A stretch of 64,000 nt of DNA from Paraspadella gotoi. Its lineage: Eukaryota > Chaetognatha. Positions 56,301 to 64,000 of the stretch are shown here, one piece after another. Below the pieces are notes generated by a model. The model ran no database searches and was not told the DNA's origin. It worked only from the letters and a program-made list of their open reading frames with translations. The stretch's first letter is position 1; the number at the start of each line of letters is the position of its first letter. A program made the position numbers and the translations under genes. Location: contig CM119268.1 of NCBI GenBank assembly GCA_051294375.1, forward strand, positions 9,421,216 to 9,485,215, read 5' to 3'.

Positions 56301-59300
56301 ACCTTTTTGGAGACTCTATGACCATTTTCAGCGGAAAAAAATGTGTCTATTACTTATTACTATATATAAATATAGCTCACTGGTACCCACTAATGAATAA
56401 AATTAAAAAATAAATTTATTAAAATATTTTTATTGGTTTCTATTTTTGTTTTATATGTTAAATTTTAATTTTCTAAAATTTTATCATTTTCACATTACTC
56501 TAATGTATATGTTATATTTAAAATTTTTTCAAAGAGCTTTCGATCAATCAACATCTTCGACGAAGCCAAATGACGACGACGCTGTTGCCGACTCGCCGAG
56601 ATCGAAAAAACGCCGAAGCCCCGAGTCGCCGATTCTCAAAACCGCGGGGTTGGAATCTAGTATCCCGGAATCTATTCCGTCGTCAGCTTCGCCCGCCCCG
56701 ATGAACGCGCAAGAGCGATACGCCATGGAGGTGATGCCGCATCAACAAATGAGGCAGCCTTATTTGCACCTGTCATCGGACACGGATTTAGATCTACAGG
56801 CTAAAAGGTATGAGGATCAAGCGGGTGGAGCTTTTTATGCTTGCTAATCTCATTATTTATTAGTATGAAATTGGTGCAACTATAAGTTATCCATTATTCC
56901 TTAATTTTACACAGTGTTGTTAAATATTATTTTTGAGATACCGATGACAATTATGTTACTAAGTTTCGAATTCAATTTTTATAAATTTTTCTTTGCAAAA
57001 CATTCATTTTAAATGAATCCTGGTTTTTCACTTTATTAATTATTTTTAGTATTATGTAAAAAAAATTTATTAAAAATAATTATATAAAAAAATATTTTCA
57101 CTTGATCTAATTATTTAAATTTTATAAAATAAGTGCATTAAAAGAAAGAAAACATTAATAAAAGTATGCTAATTGTTTTGATATTTAAATTTTCTTTTTT
57201 GAAGTTGTGAGCGATTGAATCATTAAGCCAGAACAAATGGTTGCCATTTATTCAATAAATTATTATTAAATCAGTTTAAAAAGTAATATGAACAATGTAA
57301 GTAGATAATTTTAAAAACAATTAATACTACATTATAAAAGCTCTGTAGCTAAAAATATGAGGTTGTTTCTTACTTTCGGGCATCTAAGGAAACGATTTAA
57401 AAGATTATTTAATCAATATTAATAAAAATATTCGTTAAATATTACAAAATATCTAATTTAATAATCTTTTTTAAAAATCACTGAAAAAAATATTTTACCA
57501 ATTACTCCATGTAATAACTACAGGAGTTTGCTTGGTTCAATTTTTAAAATTTAGGTATACTATAAAATGGTTCATACTTGGGCGCTTATTCGTGAGAATG
57601 AATAGTAGTATTTTAATCTGATATAGGAGCAGTAAGCTTTTATTAACGGACAGTACCATTGGGACTCGCTGCATAAAGTACAACTCCCGTATGTTTACCG
57701 TAATTTTTTTGGTAAAAATAGGGCTAACTCTGTTTCCTTTTTAGGTTTTATCACGAGTCGATCTTTTTCGAGGGAAAACTCCGACCCTTCTCCAAGGAAC
57801 TTTCCAACGTTGGGATCAACAGGGATTTGGTTATAAATATTCATAAACGGCCGAATAGTGCGCAGCTCTCACCCGTTCACCGGTCAGTGAGTTTTTCTCC
57901 GGCTGTTTTTGTTTTTAAAAGTTCTCTTTAATAATATTTCCATTCCCTCCAGCTACCTCTGGCGTGCGATCATTCGCGGTCGCGACGTAGTCCTCGTCGA
58001 TAAACGGCCGCAGAGTCCCGAAGCCCGATTTTCTTTTGTCGTGCCTCTCTGCGAGAAGCTCCTCTCCTCGAGGAGGATCTACGACGAGATCGACAAGAGG
58101 ATGGCAAAGCAGAAGGCCGACAAGAATTCTCGACCTTTGAGGTCTTTTTTTTTTTCACTCTCCCGCTCAATTATCGCGTGGAGCGTAGGGAGTGGTTAAA
58201 TGGCGGTTTCTTTTTCAGGAGCAACGGTCCTTACATCTTGGTCTTGACCCCGTCGTGGAAATCGGCAGAGAAGATTTACAAACTTTTCAACTTCTACATG
58301 CAGCATCTTAGAGATCCGCAGGTCTTTTATAACTTTTTGTTCAAGCAATTTTTTCACTATAATTTTCTCCCTTATTGTTTGTCATCATCCTCCTCCTTCT
58401 TCTCCTCCCAATTCTTCATTCAGCGGCCCAAAGTCATACTCGCCTACGGAGGACACGTCCCGTCCTCCTCGGAGACAGACTTGCTGACGGAACTCTTCAA
58501 CGGCTGCCAAGTCCTAATCACGACGCCTCATAAGCTTGAGACGCTCTTGGGGACGCGACCCGATGCGGACGGCCTGGCGGAGAAGGCCAAGACGAATCTT
58601 CTTAGAGTCTACCATCTCGTCTTTGTCGAGGCCGAGAGATTGGTCACGTGAGCTGGGTCATGGGAGAACTTTCGAAAAAGCGAGGGGTTCAACCTTTATT
58701 ATAATGGTAATGTCAAAATAATAATTTTAACTCTTCCTAATTTCAGCCGGAAGTTTCTCCCATCGGTGTCGCGCATCTTTAAAAAGTTTACCGCGGATCT
58801 CAATTTGTTCGACGACGCTCGACGAAAGAATCTTCGCAACATCATCATAGTAGCTCGCAGCTGGACAGAGGAGTTGAAGGTAGGGCAAATTAAGTGCCTC
58901 CGGACATTTGTTGTGTAGGACATAAACTATCGTTGGAATTTGTTTCTCTTGATTTCCTTTGTCAAAGAAAAGAGATCTTTGAAGTTTTTTTCTTGACTTT
59001 TTCATGCAGCACTTCGCCTTCCATAAGACTGTCCAAGCTGTCACCATATTCTCGGGGCGATTGGAGGAGGCGGTCATCTACGGTCAGGTCATGCAGGTGG
59101 GTGATCGTTGACCTTTCAATTTTCTTTTTTTCTAAGACAGTTAAACACCCCGATCTGATATTGTGAGCCAGATGTGACCTCATGAAGTCACCAACAGGAC
59201 TCTCCACACTCCCAACCTATGAACTTCTTTCTAGGAAGCGCTCTGGGTGGATGCGGGCGGCGAGCGTCGCGACGACGCGCTCCTTCGCATTTTGGAAGCG

Positions 59301-62300
59301 ACGGAGGCGCGACTTCTCGAGTCCTCAAACGGCGGGAAAGAAGGTCTCGAGGCCGCCTTCAAGGTCGTCGTCTGTGTCAGGTTAAGATTTAAGATGTTTT
59401 CTTGTTTAACATCACTACTAAATTTCATAGTGTAATGATTAATAACGTTCGTCGACGATGGTTTTCTTTTTAGTTCCCAAGCAGAACTGGATCACGTGAC
59501 TCAATTGTTGAAGGAGGGTCCAGGTTATGAATACTTCGTCGGTGCCGTTCACGAGGATTACAAGATGGCCGAAGAAGTCGAGCTGCTCAAGAAAAAGTAT
59601 ACTATGCGAGGGTGAGTGAATATTCATCTTATTAGTAAAAACATTCACTTTTTTCCCCCTCGAGATGGAACACCATCCCTAGCGACGCCCAGCCTCACCT
59701 CCGCATCCTCGTCATGATGGACGACGCCATCAAGAATTACTGCATCGCGGACGCCCGCGTCCTCGTCCATTACTCGGTCCCCTCTTCCCCCCACCGCTTT
59801 AAACTCCGCTGGGGTCATCTCTTGCATTACTTCCGCTGCCATGTACCGGGCAAGTCTCCTAAACCATTAGCCGAATCTTATCTTCTGTTGAGCGACGACG
59901 AACGTTGCAAAATATCCGCCAACTTCATTCGGCAGCAGGTGCGTTGATTCTGGGTATCGATCGAGAGGACGGAAATGGTTCATCGATTTGGATGTTGAAG
60001 CGTTGATTAATGTTAGTGGTATAGTCGGGGGAACAACGGAACAACGTGTACAAACACATTATCAGCCACACTGGGTTGCAGCATTGTTCGAACTTCTCAT
60101 AAAATACGTTTTGAATGTAGAATTATTATCCCCCGCTGTTCGCCCTCAGATTCTCGCACGCTCTCTGGGTCTGGACGGGAGGCCGATCAAACGAATCCCA
60201 GCGGAGTTGTATCGACTCGCTGTCATCAATAACGAATCCCTGGCTGCTGACCGAGACAAGGGTCTTTGCAGACAACTCAAAGTCAGTTAATTACGGTCTC
60301 TATCCTTTGTCCCAATTTTATTTGTTATTTTGAGATTCATGCATTTTCTTTTCATCCTTCGACCCAGGCATTCGGCGAGTGCGAGAACCCCATCGCTTGC
60401 GAATTTCGTCACCACGTGGTTCCCGCCGTGGATGTCTTGCGCGGTTGCGCTGTGCCTAGCGACTCGAACGACCGAGCGGATACTGGACTTTTTGTTAAGT
60501 CGGTTGAAGAATCCGAGATCGTGGTGAGGCGAATTGACAATGCAACACTCTTGCTGTTGTAAAGGAAAAAAAGTATTAGTAATTGTTTCACCTGATTTAT
60601 TTTTTACGCTTTTTAATTTCTTCTTCCAGCCTCCCCCACTTCCCACCAGCGGCGTTGTCCACCTCAAAATCCTCGCCATAGCCGACGCCACTCGCCTCTT
60701 CGCCCGCCTCTCCAAGCACGTAGACGACGATGGGCGGGAAACTTATTTCTTCTCGGAAGAAGCCGACACCTCCAACGAAATGCAGCTTTATTTCCAAAAA
60801 AATGCTGAGGTAGTCGGGGGAATTGGGCGGAAAAAGGCTTGTTAAAATTAGAAATTTATCAACCTTTTTTGTATTAGCACCTGGAAGAGGCTGAGCTCCA
60901 CGCCCTTCACCCTATGACGATGCTGGCCTATTCTCAAGATGGAGACGAATTCGAAAGAGTCGTTCTAGAAAAGGTCGATGTCGAATGGCGCTCTGTGAGG
61001 AGGAAAGAAGCGATGAAGATGGTGAGATTGTCTCGAGAATTGAGATTTCAAACATGGAAAAAACCTGGGGGGGGGGGAAGGGCCAAATGAACTCGAATAC
61101 AAACAAGAAAAAGAATGTTATTTATGATTAAGCTGGGATGAGGGTGTGAAGTGTTGATCTCGTAGTTTGTTTGGTGAAAAGGTTTATAAATCTGAGGGGG
61201 AGTGTGTTTGTACACTTGGTGGTAAGAAAAGTAAGAGGAGTGAAATCTCCTTAGAAAAGAAAAGCGAAATCTATCGGAAGAAATGTCAAAACAATGGACA
61301 AGGGGATCAAGGGGTGGCAGCGCCATATCTTCACAGAAATAACGAACAGAAAATGTTAAGATGACAGATGTTGAACCTTTTTAAATGGTGCCGGTAAGAT
61401 TAATAATATTCTTTTTTTTTTCATTCTGTTCTCAAATTTTCCACAGAATCATTTCGTTCATTCCGACGATGAAGACGACGAGGATGACCCAAAGCAACGC
61501 TTCGTCCGTGGCCTCCTTCTCCGCTTCGTCGATTGCGGGAAAGCGAAGGAGATCGATCGGCCCAGCGCTCGTCAACTCTTTCGCCTTCCACCCTTCCTGC
61601 GCCGAAGACCCTTTCTCGCCGTCGAGGTTTTCTTGGTCGGAATCAAACCCTTGGACGACGATCTGGAGTGGACTCCACAGGCGAACAGGCGAGACGCCAG
61701 AACAATGGATTAAGAATTCGCCTTTTTTTTTTTTGCATCCCTTTAAAACATTTTTCTGAGAATGGATGCCTTTTTAGTCAAAACTTTTTTCTTCTCTCTC
61801 GTTATTCAAACGAGTTTTGGCAACAAAATTTTCCTTTTATTTCAGTCTTGTGGAGGCGGCGATAGGCCAGCAACTGGAAGGAGACGTCGTCTTTGCCCTC
61901 GGCAACACTCTCTGGCTAAACCGTCTTCAAAAACTGGAAACGTTCTCGGCTCTCGGCACCGGGTTCGGTCCTGGCGTCGTTTTCGACGTCGCCACAGAAC
62001 TGCTGGAGAGATCTGTCGCGGTTGAAAACTCACCGGGACTTCATTTGGAGAAGTTGGCGGTTAGTAAAGTTTTTTGTTTGTTTTTCGTTTCTATTTCTTT
62101 CCTTCTCAATCATCTCTCATAACCGGTCCAGAATCTCTGCGCTAATAGCGGCTTGAATACGAAAGCCAATCTTCCCTCTGACATTTACGATTCTTCTGGC
62201 GTCGAATCCGTTGACCACGACGACGATGCTGGTCATATTGAAGTCAATGACGACGATCATAAAGAAAACCTGGCTGATAACCGTGCCGACAACCACGGCG

Positions 62301-64000
62301 ACGACTTCGAACGGCTGGTGTCTATCGAATCGCCGCTGACTACGGGCGAAACCGTTTTCGTCAGCGCCGTTCAATCCCCGTTATTTTTCTACGTCGTCAA
62401 GGTAACAAGCCCAAAAACAAAAGACGGCCACGAGGCTGGGGAATGACGAGTCAGGGCGAGGATGATGGAGAGATTGGGCGGGAAGGACACGAGACGAGAG
62501 ACGCAATGGCGCGAAACCTTTTCCCTGCTCTTTCCACAGGAGTCGTCGATGATATTGCTGGCGTCTCTCTCCGCCCGCATCGAGGAGGAGTTGGCGGCAA
62601 CGAGTAATGAAAACTTCCAAGTCGCAGTTGGCGTCGATTGCGTCGTCCGCCTTTGCAATCCCGTCAACCTCGTGAGTCGTAATCGATGATTCGGAGAAAT
62701 TTTATGCTCTATTAACTTCCATAGTAGATAATATCTACTAGATATGGTATATTAACAAAAAAAATTATTAAAATTAAAATTCGATCATGAATCCCACCTT
62801 CCCCATCACGTTGTCGTTTCAGAGCTCCTGTTGGCTCCGTGCAAACGTAGAATCTGTGGTGGAAGCCACGAACGACGAAAATTCCCCCGGGAACAAAGCC
62901 TCGACCGAGATTTACCTCGTCGACTACGGCGAAGTCCTCGACGTTCCCGCGGCCAATCTGCGTCCGCCTCCAGGATGTTTTTATCAATTGCCTCATCAGG
63001 CGATCAGGTGCCGTCTGCGCGAAGCCGTCGAGGCGGGACTTCGGAAAGACGATCGAGACGATTTTAGAATGATCGCGGCCGCCTCGGACAGCGAAGGAAG
63101 AGCGAAGCCCTTGACGGCGGCGTTATCTTCTTGTTTGAAGGAGGAGAATGAGGACGAGAATATCCCCGAAGTAACTCTATTCGAAAAGACGGCAGAGGGA
63201 TCCCTAAATATTTGGGCAGCGATGCTGATGCAGGTGGTGGAGGACGAGAAGGTATGCTGGAGGCGATGGGAGGGTGATGAAGTGGTTTGAGTGTTTGAAT
63301 TGTTAGCAAGTTTCGGAAATGCATAAGTGGCAAGGGAAAAAAGAAAGTTAATTCTTATGAAAGTGGTACAACCAATATAAAAATTATTCATTCATTTAAT
63401 AAGCTATCTTGCCCCTGACTTTGGACAAGCTTTGGTGGTTTAAGGCCTTCATCACTCTTATAAGTTGCAAGTTGCAAGTCCCTGCAAGTTTTCAATCAAG
63501 ACTCTCTCACAGTATCGTTTATTCACTCCCAGAGTACCTGGCTTCCTTATCAATGAGGTGGTATAATATTTAAAAGAATGTTTCAATTTTATGAAAAGAC
63601 CACTCCCTTTTATCATTAGATCGGGTAATACTATTTTTTTCTTGCTCCATTACCAAATCGCAGGATGTCATCCACGCAGACATCACGGCGTCGATGAATC
63701 AGCATGGATCATCCAGTGTCCCTAGTGCCGAGAGCCAAATAGAGCTTCCTCATCTTATGAACGACGAGCAAGAAATTAAAAAATTTCAACCGCTGACGAA
63801 TTTAAAGAGTCTCTCTCAGTTTAAGCCTCAGAAAACTCCGACGACGTCAGCTAAAGAAAATGTTGTCGAAAAGAGTCACGTTAAAGTCGCGTGGGCAGTT
63901 GGAAAAACGGTCGAGGAGACGACCACGAGAACGACTTCAATTTCGGAAAATAAGCGGGAATCGTCGGTAGAAACCTTTGCGGAACAGACTGTTGTAGTCG
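53396..64000 (+). CDS. TDRD12-like: TDRD12/Yb-like protein: degenerate DEAD helicase, CCCH finger, two extended Tudor domains (3' end outside window)
   Basis: Twenty-two in-phase exons are seen: 53396-53536, 53595-55078, 56535-56807, 57745-57882, 57953-58141, 58219-58321, 58424-58647, 58747-58879, 59010-59096, 59235-59380, 59474-59611, 59665-59938, 60150-60281, 60368-60523, 60630-60809, 60878-61021, 61447-61688, 61846-62059, 62132-62401, 62540-62671, 62823-63251, and 63664 to the edge: over 1850 codons. Order: a disordered, Ser/Arg-rich N-terminus of about 640 residues; an SF2 helicase core with motif relics ILVLTPSW, LITTPHKLE, FVEAERL (for DEAD) and IIIVARS; a C-x8-C-x5-C-x3-H finger; an eTudor (VVHLKILAIADATRLF, RFVDCGKAKEID); a second eTudor (VFVSAVQSPLFFYVV, IYLVDYGEV). 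TDRD12 and fly Yb proteins act in germline piRNA biogenesis, Tudor domains binding dimethylarginine on PIWI proteins. The intron at 61689 is probably GC-AG. The first two exons could belong to a separate gene. Confidence 0.82.
55360..55570. repeat. Half-copy of the MITE at 17246
   Basis: Shares gtactacccttataattaaa-type sequence, cagattcatattcctc, then gataaaagaaaatataaatc, and tttttcaaaaattattaagg with the left half of the element at 17246-17624. It lies in the 1.46-kb intron 2 of the TDRD12-like gene. A short inverted cgccgtatt...actgcggcg at 55556-55575 follows. The rest of this intron (55079-56534) is AT-rich without ORFs; at 55968-55995 it carries the motif also found at 11404. Confidence 0.55.
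56808..57744. other. AT-rich intron of the TDRD12-like gene
   Basis: 937 bp, strongly AT-rich, bounded by aaaag|gtatga and cctttttag. No ORF, repeat or RNA gene is recognised. Confidence 0.6.
63360..63460 (+). repeat. Dispersed repeat, about 110 bp, TDRD12-like last visible intron
   Basis: Second copy of the repeat at 31500-31620, in the same orientation, with several substitutions and small indels (aagctatcttgcccctgact against aagctttcttgttcctgact). Confidence 0.7.

Overview
The window looks like nuclear DNA of an invertebrate animal. Exons are GC-richer than the AT-rich introns, most introns are short (about 50-500 bp), and the genes are metazoan: amphiphysin/BIN with BAR and SH3 domains, HD-PTP/PTPN23, IQCB1/NPHP5, UFL1, a piRNA-pathway TDRD12/Yb-type protein, and a selenoprotein W cluster with in-frame TGA codons. 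I cannot name the phylum from the sequence. Gene models were built by joining exons so that splice phase and family alignment agree. Family assignments rest on recognition by eye; no database search was run.

Layout, all genes on the + strand: 1-1.8 kb repeats and an assembly gap; fatty-acid-binding protein, 5' incomplete (1.9-2.3 kb); amphiphysin/BIN (2.8-5.6); RPAP1 (5.9-10.0); RMDN (10.0-11.3); three-RRM protein (11.9-13.5); IQCB1 (13.7-15.5); ribosomal protein L24 (15.6-16.4); a secreted extended SDR fused to a ShKT domain (16.6-19.4); UFL1 (19.7-24.4); three tandem selenoprotein W genes (24.6-26.1); GPAT3/4 acyltransferase (27.1-29.4); HD-PTP (30.0-38.0); galactokinase (38.6-44.8); GDE1-type phosphodiesterase (45.1-46.6); an HSD17B10-like pseudoenzyme (47.1-48.3); ZNRD2 (48.8-50.0); a KAS II/OXSM ketoacyl synthase (50.2-53.3); and TDRD12-like (53.4 to beyond the right edge).

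The strongest observations are these. (1) Three tandem selenoprotein W genes each have a TGA in place and a plausible SECIS stem downstream; in the first copy the redox Cys is replaced by Glu while the TGA and SECIS persist. (2) Two predicted pseudoenzymes: HD-PTP with Pro in place of the invariant P-loop Arg, and an HSD17B10-like SDR without the YxxxK pair. (3) An NAD-binding SDR with signal peptide and ShKT domain. (4) All 19 genes are co-directional and closely spaced, often with a 3' splice site just before the ATG, which suggests outrons and spliced-leader trans-splicing. (5) Three probable GC-AG introns. (6) Mobile DNA sits in introns and flanks: a tRNA-derived SINE family, a 1.8-kb foldback element in UFL1, a palindromic MITE in the SDR gene, and in galactokinase a 3-kb element with long inverted ends, a 5-bp target duplication and a broken gag-like ORF.

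The genes do not form one pathway. Loose themes are membrane traffic (amphiphysin, HD-PTP), lipid metabolism (FABP, GPAT, GDE1, OXSM, HSD17B10-like), RNA (RPAP1, RRM protein, TDRD12-like) and redox (SelW).
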